Of a stretch of 64,000 nt of DNA, positions 36,975 through 46,714 are shown in pieces (the first letter of the stretch is position 1; the number at the start of each line of letters is the position of its first letter). A program made the position numbers and the translations under genes. Source of the stretch: Pseudomonadota bacterium (GTDB lineage: Bacteria; Pseudomonadota; Alphaproteobacteria; Sphingomonadales; Sphingomonadaceae); contig JAEZHP010000028.1 of the NCBI GenBank assembly GCA_023416515.1, forward strand, positions 6,825 to 70,824, read 5' to 3'. Under the pieces are notes generated by a model, which worked only from the letters and a program-made list of their open reading frames with translations, made no database searches and was not told the origin of the DNA.

Positions 36975-37427
36975 TCAACGCGCCGGGACCGAGGCTCCGG
37001 CATACGGATCATCGAGGGCCGGCATTTGAACCGGTTGAGGATCGACACGAGGTGCGGCGGGAGGAGGCGGTTCACTTGCATGTGACGGCGCGCCTGCCCC
37101 GGCATCGCCGACAAACGATCGGATGCCCACTACGATCGTCGGCGCCCCAAACAGAATGAAGCAGCCGACGATTACCGTCGCGCCGGTGCGAACGTTGACC
37201 TTCCCCGCCAGCATCATGAATCCAACCGCGGAGACGGCGATCGTGGCGAGCGTGGTGGCGAGGGTGCCAAGGATCGTGTGCTCAATCCACATCGTGGCGG
37301 TTGCCAGCGCGTTTGGCCCCACCGGATCTGCCAGAGAACCCGTCACATATGCGGCATAAGGATGAGCAGGAAACGAACCCAATATTCTCTCCATCCAAGA
37401 TGCCGCGCTAGGTAGCACCGTCCGCAC
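36975..37427 (-). CDS. Orphan VirB2/TrbC-like pilin
   Basis: 150 residues. The core WIEHTILGTLATTLATIAVS, then AVGFMMLAGKVNVRTGATVI and GCFILFGAPTIVVGIRS, is the two-helix VirB2 pattern and closely matches the VirB2 of the virB operon at 43757. The rest differs: a longer N-terminus and a Pro-rich tail ending PYAGASVPAR. It is on the opposite strand, over 6 kb from the T4SS operon. It could be an alternative pilin subunit or a leftover of a second T4SS. The ATG at 37394 is a possible alternative start. Confidence 0.75.
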   Translation of the reverse strand: MRTVLPSAASWMERILGSFPAHPYAAYVTGSLADPVGPNALATATMWIEHTILGTLATTLATIAVSAVGFMMLAGKVNVRTGATVIVGCFILFGAPTIVVGIRSFVGDAGAGAPSHASEPPPPAAPRVDPQPVQMPALDDPYAGASVPAR

Positions 37428-37924
37428 CGCGATGCCGGCGCGTGAACCTCGGTCGGTAGATCATCTATGCTCACGCAGGCTTGCCGAAGCCCAACCCATG
37501 CGAGGACCTCCTAATAATCGAGCAACCATCAGGCGCACGATCGTTTCGCCTGAAGTCCGAATACAAAGTTCCGCCACCAGTGTGGCCAAGAAGGATAAGC
37601 TTCGCAAGGTCAGATCGCTCTGAATGTCCTTCCTACCCCTCGGTATGCGGCTATGGGCGCGCCACCCCTCGCATTGTCAGCCAATCCAGCAAGCAATTCT
37701 GCGGTGTCGCCGTACTCCTTCAGTCAGAGAGGGCTCTCGACAATGAAATCAAGCGATTGGTGGAGACCCCTTGCAACAGAAATCCTTCGACGATAAGCAT
37801 TTCGACCCAAGGGGGACAAAAGCCGAATCAGTTTCTTATAAGTTTCATTTCTACGGGCAACATTCTGCTAGATCTCCCTATAGGGGAGGCGCGGAATAGT
37901 GCAGCTGTGTTTAAGGGGGCAATA
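37428..37924. other. Intergenic region before the Rhs genes
   Basis: About 500 bases with lower GC than the surroundings and no supported gene. It should contain the promoter for the gene at 37925 and the divergent promoter for the orphan pilin. No specific promoter could be assigned. Confidence 0.4.
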
Positions 37925-38473
37925 ATGAAAAGGCAGGCGGCCTACTTGTTAGGCGCGGCCGCAGGCGCGTTCGCGATGGAAAGCGCCGGGCGGGCAAGCG
38001 AGACGGTAACCTACACATATGACACGCTGGGGCGACTCACTGCTGTCACCACGAGTGGAGGCCCGAATAACGGCCTCTCCGTTTCCACTAGCTATGATCC
38101 TGCGGGGAATCGATCGAACTACAGTGTGACAGGAGAGGGTGCTCCGCCGCCGCCGCCACCTCCTCCCCCCCCACCTCCGGCGAACCAGGCGCCGGTAGCA
38201 GTCACCGACTCTGGAAGTATGCAAAAGTGCACGTCAAAGATGTTTGCGGTCCTTACCAATGATTACGATCCGGATGGCAACACCCCTCTGTCGCTCGTCG
38301 GCGTTTCCTATGTTGGCTCGCTGGGGAGCGCCTCCGTTTCTGGCACAAATGTTCATTTTGAGGCCTACGGATCCATCGGAACCGCAAGGGTTACCTACAC
38401 CGTCGCAGATTCGTTGGGCGCGACCGCCAACGGTACTCTGACGATCAACATAACCAACGCCATGTGCCAATGA
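37925..38473 (+). CDS. Short secreted protein with YD repeats, a poly-Pro linker and a VCBS/cadherin-like domain
   Basis: 182 residues. A signal peptide (MKRQAAYLLGAAAGAFAM, cut near GRASE) precedes two YD/Rhs-type units (VTYTYDTLGRLTAVTTSGGP and VSTSYDPAGNRSNY). A run of about twelve prolines follows, then an Ig-like beta domain (NDYDPDGNTPLSLVGVSY, ending GTLTINITNAM). It looks like a mini-Rhs. It is 81 bases upstream of the large Rhs gene on the same strand and may be a partner or a truncated duplicate. The nine-base AATAATGAA start region has a GGGGG stretch upstream. Confidence 0.65.
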   Translation: MKRQAAYLLGAAAGAFAMESAGRASETVTYTYDTLGRLTAVTTSGGPNNGLSVSTSYDPAGNRSNYSVTGEGAPPPPPPPPPPPPANQAPVAVTDSGSMQKCTSKMFAVLTNDYDPDGNTPLSLVGVSYVGSLGSASVSGTNVHFEAYGSIGTARVTYTVADSLGATANGTLTINITNAMCQ

Positions 38474-38554
38474 GCATCAGACCGGTGCAGTCCGCGCGAA
38501 GCTAGGCACGCAGCGGCAGGCCGATTTGCATATCTATTACAGACGGGGGCAAGC

Positions 38555-41500
38555 ATGAAACGGACAGCGCCGCATCGAGGATTCCTTCGCGTGGCAGTAG
38601 GAATTGCATCCTTCTTTCTGGGAACATTCGCGGCGACTTCAGCGATCGGTCAATCGCCGACAACGGCAACCGTCATCACGCCCCTCGAATCCGCGGCCGA
38701 TGTGAACGACGTCAACATCGCGACCGGATTGATCCGGGTCGAGGTGCCGTCACTGTCGGTCCCGGCCGCCCCACGCCTCAGGTTCAACTCGCTTCAGAAC
38801 GCGGTGCCTCATCTTAGCGCCCATGTCAGCGGGCCACTGGGCGCCTATGTTGAGTCCTCGATTGCCATTCACACCGGCGCATCAACATCGGAATCGTTTC
38901 GATGCACCTATGATGATGTTTGCTCAAACCGCCGGCTGAACGGCGCGACTATCGACGGCGGTCTCGCCAGTGGTGGCCCGTACACTTTTACGGAAAGTCA
39001 GACCGGCGCCGTTTACGCGTTTGACTCGCTCCAGTACGACAGCGGCGCCGGGCAACAGCAACGGCAGGTCCAGTATCATGCGTCGAGCATTAGCTACCCT
39101 GACGGCGAAGTTATCACCTTCACCTACGACAAGCAGACTTACGCGAGCGGGACAGGCCCGATCAACCACCGTCTGACCCAGATGAGCAGCAATGTTGGTT
39201 ATTACATCACGTTCACTTATGAAGGCAGTGACGTAAACCATGCTTCGTGGGGCTGGCTGAGGCAGGCGACGCTCTACAGCGCGGCGGCTCCGGGTACTCC
39301 TCTTAGTCGACTGACCTATTCTGCGGCTGGGACGATCACCGATCTGGCCGGTCGGACCTACACCTGTGGCGGCTGCAACAACGGCATCCGCAGCGAAGCT
39401 GAGTGGTCCGTGGTTAATCTCACACTGCCCAGCGAGTCCGCCGCACATATCGCCGTTGCGCCCGTAGCGGTTCCGAATTCCAACCGGTCGGTCGTGTCGT
39501 CTGTCGTCCGGGACGGCGTGACCTGGTCCTACTCCTACGGCAATTTGCGGGCGTTGCCGTCGCCGTTGCCGCAACGCTACACTTACGACAACGTGGTGGT
39601 ATCGGGCCCAGCCGGGTATGTTCAGACCTACAATATCTCAGCAAGCGACGGCGAAAGGCCCAATCTGATTTCCTCAACCGTCGACGCGCTCGGGCGGATG
39701 ACGTCATACAGCTACGACGCAAATTATCGTCCGACCCTGGTCACCCGACCCGAGGGCAATTCCGTCCAGATCGTCTACGATCAGAACGGCAACATCACCT
39801 CCAGGATAAGCCAGCCGAAGCCCGGTTCGGGCCTGGCCGCAATCACGGAAAGCGCCGGGATTGATGCAAATGCCTGCAGCACAAATCAGGTGCTCTGCTT
39901 TCGGCCAACTTATTATATCGACGGGCTCGGGCGACAGACCGATCACGTCTATGACATATTCGGCCGACTGATCCAGAGAACGGATCCCGCCGACAGCACG
40001 GGCGTCAGGCGGGTCACCTATCTGAGCTACGGCGGCTCGTTCACGGCGCCCACCCTAGTCCGCACCTGCGGGCTTGGCACGACGTGCGGCACGAGCGCGG
40101 AGATCAGAACCGAGTTTACATATTGGGGAAACACGGCTTTGCCCGTGACGGAGACAAGGGTCGACGGTGTTAACGGAACCTCCCTCACGACTACGCGCAC
40201 CTACGACAATGCGGGACGCGTGCTCAGCGAGGACGGCCCGCTGGCGGGCACTGGCGACGCTACGTATTTCCGCTACGACGTGCTGGGACGCAGGACGTGG
40301 GAGATTGGCCCGGCCAACTCCGACGGCTTGCGGACGGCGAGGCGCACTACCTACCGGGACTCGGATTCCAGGGTAGTCGCCATGGAGACCGGGATGGTTT
40401 CCGATCCATCGAGCACGGCCCTGATCGCGGGCAGCGTTGACGATACGAGCTACGACGGACGTCGTAACCCGATCAGGATTGCTAGGTCAGCCGGCGGCAC
40501 TGTCCACACGGTGCAGGACACCTCCTACGACGACCGCGGCCAGAGAATCTGCGAAACGGTCCGAATGAACGCGGCGGTGTTCGGCTCGCTGCCCGCCGAT
40601 GCCTGCACGCTCGGGACCCAAGGCAGCCAAGGTCCCGACCGGATCACGCGTAACCTGTACGACAATGCGGGCCGACTCGAGCAGGTGCAGCGAGCCTATG
40701 GTACCGTCCTGCAGCAGAACTACGCCACCTACGGCCACAGCCCGAACGGTCGCCGAACAAGCGTCACCGATGCAAACGGCAACCGTGCCGAGCTGCGCTA
40801 TGACGGGCATGACCGGGAGGTGCGCTGGGTATTCCCGCACCCGACCAGCATCGGCTCGGTGAACGAGGCCGATTACGAGGCATATGGCTATGACGCCGCC
40901 GGAAATCGCACGAGCTTTAGGCGGCGCGATGGCAGCACCATCACGCTCTCCTACGACAGCCTCAACCGCGTCGTTTCTCGCATCGTGCCGAGCTCGGCAA
41001 GCGGCGCCGCGGGCTACAGTGTTCATTACGGTTATGACTTGAGGAACGCGCAGGTGTTCGCCCGGTTCGGCTCGGCCAGCGGCTACGGTCTCACCAATGC
41101 CTATGACGCGTTCGGTCGCCTGACCTCTTCAATCAACACCACCGGCGGCACGTCACGCGCGCTGTCCTACCTCTATGACGCGAGCAGCCGGCGAACCCGG
41201 CTGACCTTCCCGGACGGCAACTATTTCACCTACGAATATTCCCCCAGCGGCCAGCTCACCGCGATTCGGGAAAACGGCGGCACCGCCGTAGCGACGTTCA
41301 GCCATGACAGTTTCGCGCGACCCGCGGGTCAAGCGTTCGCCGGCGCCGCGACCACCTATGGCTATGACCCGATCTCGCGACTCGCCAGCCTGGGCCACGA
41401 CCTTGCCGGCGCCGGTGCGGACCAAAGCCTCGGGTTCGCCTACAGTCCGGCCTCACAGATCGTGGCGCGTACGGCGAGCAACGACGCCTATGCCAGCAAC

Positions 41501-42724
41501 ACCGCCTACGCAGTCACCCGCGCCTACAGCGTCAACGGCCTGAATCAGTACACGACTGCCGGCCCGACCTCGTTCCTCTACGACGACAACGGTAGTCTGC
41601 GCGCCGACGGATCGACCAACTATGTCTACGATGCTGAGAACCGACTGGTGAGCGCCACCGGGGCTCGCAATGGGATGCTCACCTACGATTCCTTGGGGCG
41701 GCTGTTCCAGGTCTCAGGCTCATCAACGACCCAGTTCCTCTATGACGGCGACGAGCTGGTCGCCGAATATGATGACACGGGCACGTTGCTGCGGCGCTAC
41801 GCGCACGGGCTCGGCAATGACGATCCGGTGCTGTGGTACGAGGGTGCGGGTCTCAGCGAACGCCGCAGCCTGTTCCGGAACCATCAGGGTTCCATAGTCG
41901 CGGTGGCGGACACCAGCGGCAACGCCGTCGCCATCAACGGCTACGACGAATGGGGAATTCCCAACGCCGGTAATCAAGGTCGGTTCGGCTATACGGGGCA
42001 AATCTGGCTCAGCGAACTTGGCATTTGGCACTACAAGGCCCGCATCTACTCGCCGACCCTTGGGCGGTTCCTGCAGACGGACCCAATCGGGTATGACGAC
42101 CAGGTAAATCTCTATGCCTATGTAGGGAACGACCCGGTCAATGGGGTTGACCCAAGTGGGACGTGCACCGGATCGCTAATTCAAAACGGAAACGGTACGT
42201 GTAGGGGGGCTGGCAACCTCAACCCGGGCCTGAACGGCGCCGGAGTCTCAGAAGGCGCGGTGCCGGGCGGGGAAGGCAACCGACCGCGTGGTTCCGTTCA
42301 GCTTGCGCTGCCTGGCGCGTTACCAGCTCGTGGTACTATTGCTCCTGATCAAGACGACCCGGCAGTAGAAGTAGCGCAGAGGGCGGCTGCAACGGTAGAT
42401 AGCGCGCCCGTTCTCGGCGGTATCATTGGCAGGATTGTGCCTCCCGCCGCCTGGCTAAGGGGGATATTTATCCACTCCGAGTTTGCCCGCCAAATCAGGC
42501 AGTTGCCAGGCTACTCTGCTGAGGTATCCTATAGGGACGGCCAAGTTGTCCCCTACGGCACACCAGGGTCAATTCGGGCGGACGCAATTAGGGGCAATAT
42601 TAATAGACCGGAAATTGCCTATGAACTAAAGACTGGCTTCGCGGTCGTTACCAGAGCAGAGCGTGACGCCTATTATCGTCACCTCCCCAGAGGCACGAGG
42701 TTGCAAGCGATACATGTTCCATAG
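38555..42724 (+). CDS. Secreted-type Rhs repeat protein with a nuclease-like C-terminal toxin
   Basis: 1389 residues. A Sec signal ([20 protein letters not shown]) is followed by dozens of YD repeats such as YDALGR-, YDNAGR- and [16 protein letters not shown] units that form a cocoon. The Rhs core ends [20 protein letters not shown], then NGVDPSGT near 42,150. After that comes a variable tip of about 190 residues with [25 protein letters not shown] and AYELKTG, an E...D...ExK order typical of PD-(D/E)xK nucleases. The tip is lower in GC than the core. Toxic activity is inferred. The putative immunity gene overlaps its end. Confidence 0.85.
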   Translation: MKRTAPHRGFLRVAVGIASFFLGTFAATSAIGQSPTTATVITPLESAADVNDVNIATGLIRVEVPSLSVPAAPRLRFNSLQNAVPHLSAHVSGPLGAYVESSIAIHTGASTSESFRCTYDDVCSNRRLNGATIDGGLASGGPYTFTESQTGAVYAFDSLQYDSGAGQQQRQVQYHASSISYPDGEVITFTYDKQTYASGTGPINHRLTQMSSNVGYYITFTYEGSDVNHASWGWLRQATLYSAAAPGTPLSRLTYSAAGTITDLAGRTYTCGGCNNGIRSEAEWSVVNLTLPSESAAHIAVAPVAVPNSNRSVVSSVVRDGVTWSYSYGNLRALPSPLPQRYTYDNVVVSGPAGYVQTYNISASDGERPNLISSTVDALGRMTSYSYDANYRPTLVTRPEGNSVQIVYDQNGNITSRISQPKPGSGLAAITESAGIDANACSTNQVLCFRPTYYIDGLGRQTDHVYDIFGRLIQRTDPADSTGVRRVTYLSYGGSFTAPTLVRTCGLGTTCGTSAEIRTEFTYWGNTALPVTETRVDGVNGTSLTTTRTYDNAGRVLSEDGPLAGTGDATYFRYDVLGRRTWEIGPANSDGLRTARRTTYRDSDSRVVAMETGMVSDPSSTALIAGSVDDTSYDGRRNPIRIARSAGGTVHTVQDTSYDDRGQRICETVRMNAAVFGSLPADACTLGTQGSQGPDRITRNLYDNAGRLEQVQRAYGTVLQQNYATYGHSPNGRRTSVTDANGNRAELRYDGHDREVRWVFPHPTSIGSVNEADYEAYGYDAAGNRTSFRRRDGSTITLSYDSLNRVVSRIVPSSASGAAGYSVHYGYDLRNAQVFARFGSASGYGLTNAYDAFGRLTSSINTTGGTSRALSYLYDASSRRTRLTFPDGNYFTYEYSPSGQLTAIRENGGTAVATFSHDSFARPAGQAFAGAATTYGYDPISRLASLGHDLAGAGADQSLGFAYSPASQIVARTASNDAYASNTAYAVTRAYSVNGLNQYTTAGPTSFLYDDNGSLRADGSTNYVYDAENRLVSATGARNGMLTYDSLGRLFQVSGSSTTQFLYDGDELVAEYDDTGTLLRRYAHGLGNDDPVLWYEGAGLSERRSLFRNHQGSIVAVADTSGNAVAINGYDEWGIPNAGNQGRFGYTGQIWLSELGIWHYKARIYSPTLGRFLQTDPIGYDDQVNLYAYVGNDPVNGVDPSGTCTGSLIQNGNGTCRGAGNLNPGLNGAGVSEGAVPGGEGNRPRGSVQLALPGALPARGTIAPDQDDPAVEVAQRAAATVDSAPVLGGIIGRIVPPAAWLRGIFIHSEFARQIRQLPGYSAEVSYRDGQVVPYGTPGSIRADAIRGNINRPEIAYELKTGFAVVTRAERDAYYRHLPRGTRLQAIHVP

Positions 42725-43319
42725 TTTAAAACGAGATTCCAAAAACTGCCTCTCGCGCATTGCAGAAGAGGGTGATGGACGTATTATCTATAATGGGTCC
42801 GTTCTGAAGATGAAGCGAGACGGTTTCAGCTCAGGTGCTTTGGTCGAAATAACAAGTAGCCTAGTCAGAATATGGTCAGTCCGTTTTCCCCTATATCATG
42901 GAGAGGAATTGCACCTTTCTTACTCAGACGTGTTTTGGGAGGAAGAAAAATCAAATATCGTCCCTGGTCGTGATATATGCTCGATTGTGCGCTCTGCCTT
43001 TGAGTCCGTGGAGTCTATGGGAGATCACGAATTCATGGAATGGACTCTCAAAGGTAGGCTAGACGACCTTCAGGCCCTTAGATGCAGACTCTTCTATTTT
43101 CTGAATCACCGGCTTACTGATCAAGCCCTTTTACTAAAGGCTAATTTTGATGAGGTTGCAGATGAGCAGTATTCGTCTAACTGGTGGATAGATACAAAAA
43201 GAGTCTGGTCTCTTGTCCTTCGGAGTCCCAAAGAAGCTGTAGAAGAGGTCGAAAGCAGGCGACTAGCTTGGCAGGCGAAACTTCGAGGAACGTCATCTAC
43301 GACGCGGAGAACTGGCTAG
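42714..43319 (+). CDS. Probable immunity protein for the Rhs tip
   Basis: About 201 residues, from an ATG at 42714 that overlaps the Rhs stop by 11 bases. It is AT-rich, with [20 protein letters not shown] and [19 protein letters not shown], and is acidic overall, as immunity proteins often are. No family was recognised; the assignment comes from its place directly after an Rhs toxin tip. Its last ten or so residues are read from the degraded Rhs remnant starting near 43291, so its natural C-terminus may have been altered. Confidence 0.6.
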   Translation: MFHSLKRDSKNCLSRIAEEGDGRIIYNGSVLKMKRDGFSSGALVEITSSLVRIWSVRFPLYHGEELHLSYSDVFWEEEKSNIVPGRDICSIVRSAFESVESMGDHEFMEWTLKGRLDDLQALRCRLFYFLNHRLTDQALLLKANFDEVADEQYSSNWWIDTKRVWSLVLRSPKEAVEEVESRRLAWQAKLRGTSSTTRRTG

Positions 43320-43435
43320 CGGAGCGAGCAATGCGACGCTTTCCTACGATCCTTGGAGAGGCTGTTCCAGGCGGCGGCGCCTCGACCGTCCATTTTATTT
43401 ATGACAGCTAGGAGCTGGTCGCCGAATACGACGGG
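43291..43435 (+). pseudogene. Remnant of an Rhs core
   Basis: The DNA and its broken translation follow the core of the upstream Rhs gene near 41,625-41,780. VIYDAENW corresponds to VYDAENR, and STVHFIYDS-stop-ELVAEYD to [16 protein letters not shown]. The middle is deleted or shifted, and an in-frame TAG has replaced part of the [10 protein letters not shown] motif. Such displaced tips after a toxin/immunity pair are typical of rhs loci that swap C-terminal cassettes. Confidence 0.75.
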
Positions 43436-43756
43436 CAGCGACAATCTCCTTTGTCGCTAAGGCAGCCTTCCACGATGGCGAGTCGGCCTGTGCTTCGTCC
43501 TCGGGAATAGAAATCCCTGGGGGAGGCGCTATTGATCCGGGCCGCTCACTCTTTGACCGGATCCACTGCACTGGGCCGCCTATTCCTAGGCCTAGGCTCG
43601 GGCAAGAAGAGTAATACGTAAGACCTGAATTATTGGGCCGGACAGTGAAGCCGCCTTGACCTCAAAAGGAAAATGACCGCAAGGTTTATGTCCTAGTTGG
43701 CAATTTCGTTATCTCCGGGCAGTATCTGCATCGCGAATCGAGGGGGCGGGCAACGA
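43436..43756. other. Intergenic region upstream of the virB operon
   Basis: About 320 bases with no supported gene. It includes a short palindromic CCTAGGCCTAGG (43585-43596). The promoter of the virB operon should lie here; no clear -35/-10 was identified. Confidence 0.4.
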
Positions 43757-44080
43757 GTGACAAGCAGTTTGAATCGCGCGAGCAAGCGAATAGTCGTGCT
43801 CGCGGCAGTCTTGTGGACGAGCACCGCGGCGCAGGCGCCGCTGTCTGACCCGCAGGGATCCGACGTGGTTGTCAGAGCCGTGCAGTGGCTTCAGGGCACA
43901 TTGCTGGGCACGATCGCGACCACGATGGCGGTCATCGCAATCGCCGCGGTCGGGTTTCTGATGCTGACTGGCCGCATCAACTGGCGGCACGGCGCGACGG
44001 TCATATTGGGCTGCTTCATTCTGTTCGGCGCGGCAAGTATCGTCGCCGGGATCCAGTCGACCGCTAGCTTGGGCCGGTGA
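43757..44080 (+). CDS. virB2: T4SS pilin VirB2
   Basis: About 107 residues from a GTG at 43757, with the frame open further upstream. A signal region (RIVVLAAVLWTSTAAQAPL) is followed by two membrane helices, GTLLGTIATTMAVIAIAAVG and GATVILGCFILFGAASIVA, the VirB2/TrbC pattern. VirB2 is the major pilus subunit. It is followed after one base by virB3. Confidence 0.8.
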   Translation: MTSSLNRASKRIVVLAAVLWTSTAAQAPLSDPQGSDVVVRAVQWLQGTLLGTIATTMAVIAIAAVGFLMLTGRINWRHGATVILGCFILFGAASIVAGIQSTASLGR

Positions 44081-44081
44081 C

Positions 44082-44366
44082 ATGAGCGCTCTTGAGCGGG
44101 ATATTCTGTTCGTCGCGCTCACGCGACCGCAGATGTTCGCCGGCGTCACCTACAGCTACTTCATCGCCAACGCGGTGATCACGACCGAAATATTCGTGAT
44201 CTTCCGCTCGCCATGGGCGCTCGCCGCAGCGCTCCTACTCCACCTTATCGGCGCGCTGCTGTGCCTGCGCGAGCCTCGCTTCTTCGACCTTTGGGTCACC
44301 AAGGTCAGCCGCTGTCCCCGCGTTCGGAATTACGCGATCTGGCGATGCAACTCATACATCCCCTGA
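44082..44366 (+). CDS. virB3: T4SS inner-membrane protein VirB3
   Basis: 94 residues. The opening LFVALTRPQMFAGVTYSYFI is characteristic of VirB3, followed by a second hydrophobic helix and the RxxF-type ending CLREPRFFDLWVTKVSRC. It associates with VirB4 in the inner membrane. It overlaps the virB4 start by 22 bases. Confidence 0.9.
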   Translation: MSALERDILFVALTRPQMFAGVTYSYFIANAVITTEIFVIFRSPWALAAALLLHLIGALLCLREPRFFDLWVTKVSRCPRVRNYAIWRCNSYIP

Positions 44367-46714
44367 CCCGCGACAAGACCGCCCGGGCGCGAGAGAGGCC
44401 GGCGGGTTGGCACCTGCCTTATGCGCGCCACGTCAACGATCACACGATCGAGACGCGCGACGGCACGCTGATGCAGATCATTCATCTGCGCGGCCTGCTG
44501 TTCGAAACGGCCGACACCGACGAGCTCACCTATCGCAAGCGCCTGCGCGACGCGATGCTGCAGTCGATCGCCTCATCGCGCTTCTCCCTATACCACCATA
44601 TCGTGCGCCGCAGGGTCGACGTAGATCTCCCTGCCGATCATGGCGATGACTTCTCGCGGCGGCTCGACACTGCGTGGCGCGCCCGTCTGAGCACGAAGCG
44701 GCTCTACGTGAATGAGTTGTTCCTGACCCTGCTACGGCGCCCACAGCCTGAACGGATCGGCCTGGACCGGCTTCGCAGCGCATTGAGCCGCGCCGATCGA
44801 GGCCGGGCTGCGGTCGCGGCCGCGGAGCTGCGCCAGCTCGACACGGCACGCGATGCGCTGGTCGCGGCGCTCGGCAGCTACGAGCCGCGCCTGCTCGGCG
44901 TTTACGAGACCCCGCACGGGATTTGCTCCGAGCCGCTCGAGTTCCTATCCTGGCTGTTCAACGGCGAGATGCGGCCAGTTTTATTACCACATCAGGATTT
45001 GGGCGCTTACCTTCCATATCGTCGTGTCAGCTTCGGCCAGGAGACGGTGGAGCTGGGGGCCTGCGGGATGAGTGGCCGCTCCTTCCTCGGCATCGTCTCG
45101 ATGAAGGATTATCCCGGTCAGACCGCACCGGGCATGCTCGATGAATTGCTGCGCCTGCCCTTCGAGCTTGTGATCTCGCAAAGCTTCGGGTTCGTCGAGC
45201 GGCAACAGGCCTTGTCCCGCATGAACCTGGCGCTGCGCCGGATGCGCTCGGCGGAAGACGAAGCGGTGAGTCTGCGCGCCGATCTTGCCACTGCGAAGGA
45301 TGACGTGGCCACCGGCCGAGCGGCATTCGGCGAGCATCACATGACCATCGCCATTCGCGGCGACGAGCCCGGCGCGGTCGACGAGGGTGTGGCCGAGGCG
45401 CAGGCGGCGCTCGCCGACCTCGGCATCATATCGGTGCGCGAGGACATCGGCCTCGAGCCGGCCTTCTGGGCGCAGTTTCCCGGCAATTTCAAATATATGG
45501 CGCGGCGGGGGCTGATCTCGACCCGCAATTTCGCAGGGATCGCCAGCGGTCACAACTTTCCGCTTGGGCAAGCCAGCGGCAACCTTTGGGGCGATGCGGT
45601 AACCCTGCTCGAGACCACCGCCGCCGGACCCTATTACTTCAACTTCCATCACGGAGATTTGGGTAATTTCACGGTGATTGGGCCGTCCGGCTCCGGCAAG
45701 ACCGTGGTGCTCAATTTTTTGCTGGCGCAGGCGCGCAAGTTCCGGCCGCGCATCGTCTTCTTCGACAAGGATCGCGGCGCGGAATTGTTCATCCGGGCGA
45801 TCGGCGGGCGCTACGATCTCCTCCGCCCCGGAACACCCGCCGGCCTCAATCCGCTCCAGCTACCCGACACGGCCGTCAACCGGCAGTTCCTGATCGATTG
45901 GCTGACGCGGCTCGCCGGCGGCGCCGACGTCGACGAGACGGCACGGATCAAGGACGCAATCGATGCGAACTTCACCCAGCCGGCCGAATACCGCCGCCTT
46001 CGCCATCTGGCCGAACTTTTCCGCGGAGGTCAGCGGCCGTCCGAGAGTGACCTTTGGTCGCGGCTGAAGCCGTGGTGGGGCGAGGGCGAGCGGGCGTGGC
46101 TGTTCGACAATCCGTGGGACGAGACCGACCTTGGTGCGCAAACCGTCGGCTTCGACATGACTTCAATCCTCGACGACCCGGTGATGCGCACGCCGGCGAT
46201 GATGTATCTCTTTCACCGGGTCGAGGAACGGCTCGACGGGACCGCCGCAATCATCGTCGTCGACGAGGGCTGGAAGGCGCTCGACGACGACGTTTTTGTC
46301 CGCCGGATCAAGGACTGGGAGAAGACGATCCGCAAGCGCAACGGGATCGTCGGCTTCGCCACTCAGAGCGCGCAGGACGCGCTCGAAAGCCGCATCGCCA
46401 GCGCCATCATCGAACAGGCGGCGACCCAGATCTTCATGGCCAATCCGAAGGCCCGCCAGGACGATTATATCGACGGGTTCGGCCTGACCGCGCACGAATA
46501 TGAGCTGGTCCGCACGCTGCCCGACAACGCGCATTGCTTCCTGATCAAGCATGGCGGGGAAAGTGTGGTGGCGCGCTTGGACCTGACCGGCGAGCGCGAC
46601 CTGCTGACGATCCTGTCCGGGCGCGAGCGGACGGTGCGGCTGCTTGATGAGATCCGCGCCGAGCGCGGCGACGATCCGGCCGACTGGATTCCGCACCTCC
46701 TGGAGGTGGCATGA
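44345..46714 (+). CDS. virB4: T4SS ATPase VirB4
   Basis: 789 residues. The start at 44345 (MQLIHPLTRDKTARARERPA) lies inside virB3. The N-terminal CagE/TrbE/VirB domain contains SFGFVERQQALSRMNLALRR. The ATPase has the Walker A VIGPSGSGKTVVLNF near residue 445 and Walker B IIVVDEGWKAL near residue 636, then FATQSAQDALESR. It energises pilus assembly and substrate transfer. It overlaps virB6 by ATGA. Confidence 0.94.
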   Translation: MQLIHPLTRDKTARARERPAGWHLPYARHVNDHTIETRDGTLMQIIHLRGLLFETADTDELTYRKRLRDAMLQSIASSRFSLYHHIVRRRVDVDLPADHGDDFSRRLDTAWRARLSTKRLYVNELFLTLLRRPQPERIGLDRLRSALSRADRGRAAVAAAELRQLDTARDALVAALGSYEPRLLGVYETPHGICSEPLEFLSWLFNGEMRPVLLPHQDLGAYLPYRRVSFGQETVELGACGMSGRSFLGIVSMKDYPGQTAPGMLDELLRLPFELVISQSFGFVERQQALSRMNLALRRMRSAEDEAVSLRADLATAKDDVATGRAAFGEHHMTIAIRGDEPGAVDEGVAEAQAALADLGIISVREDIGLEPAFWAQFPGNFKYMARRGLISTRNFAGIASGHNFPLGQASGNLWGDAVTLLETTAAGPYYFNFHHGDLGNFTVIGPSGSGKTVVLNFLLAQARKFRPRIVFFDKDRGAELFIRAIGGRYDLLRPGTPAGLNPLQLPDTAVNRQFLIDWLTRLAGGADVDETARIKDAIDANFTQPAEYRRLRHLAELFRGGQRPSESDLWSRLKPWWGEGERAWLFDNPWDETDLGAQTVGFDMTSILDDPVMRTPAMMYLFHRVEERLDGTAAIIVVDEGWKALDDDVFVRRIKDWEKTIRKRNGIVGFATQSAQDALESRIASAIIEQAATQIFMANPKARQDDYIDGFGLTAHEYELVRTLPDNAHCFLIKHGGESVVARLDLTGERDLLTILSGRERTVRLLDEIRAERGDDPADWIPHLLEVA

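Noticed and set aside
38140..38180. CCGCCGCC run as a short-repeat array
   Set aside because: It encodes the proline linker of the mini-Rhs protein and has no spacer structure. No CRISPR array was seen anywhere in the window.
42663..42713. Upstream start for the immunity gene
   Set aside because: It would place the N-terminus inside the Rhs toxin coding region. The ATG at 42714 gives a normal overlap with the Rhs stop.
38555..42724. Rhs YD repeats as a DNA repeat element
   Set aside because: The repetition is in the protein (YD motif) and the DNA copies are too diverged to be a nucleotide repeat.
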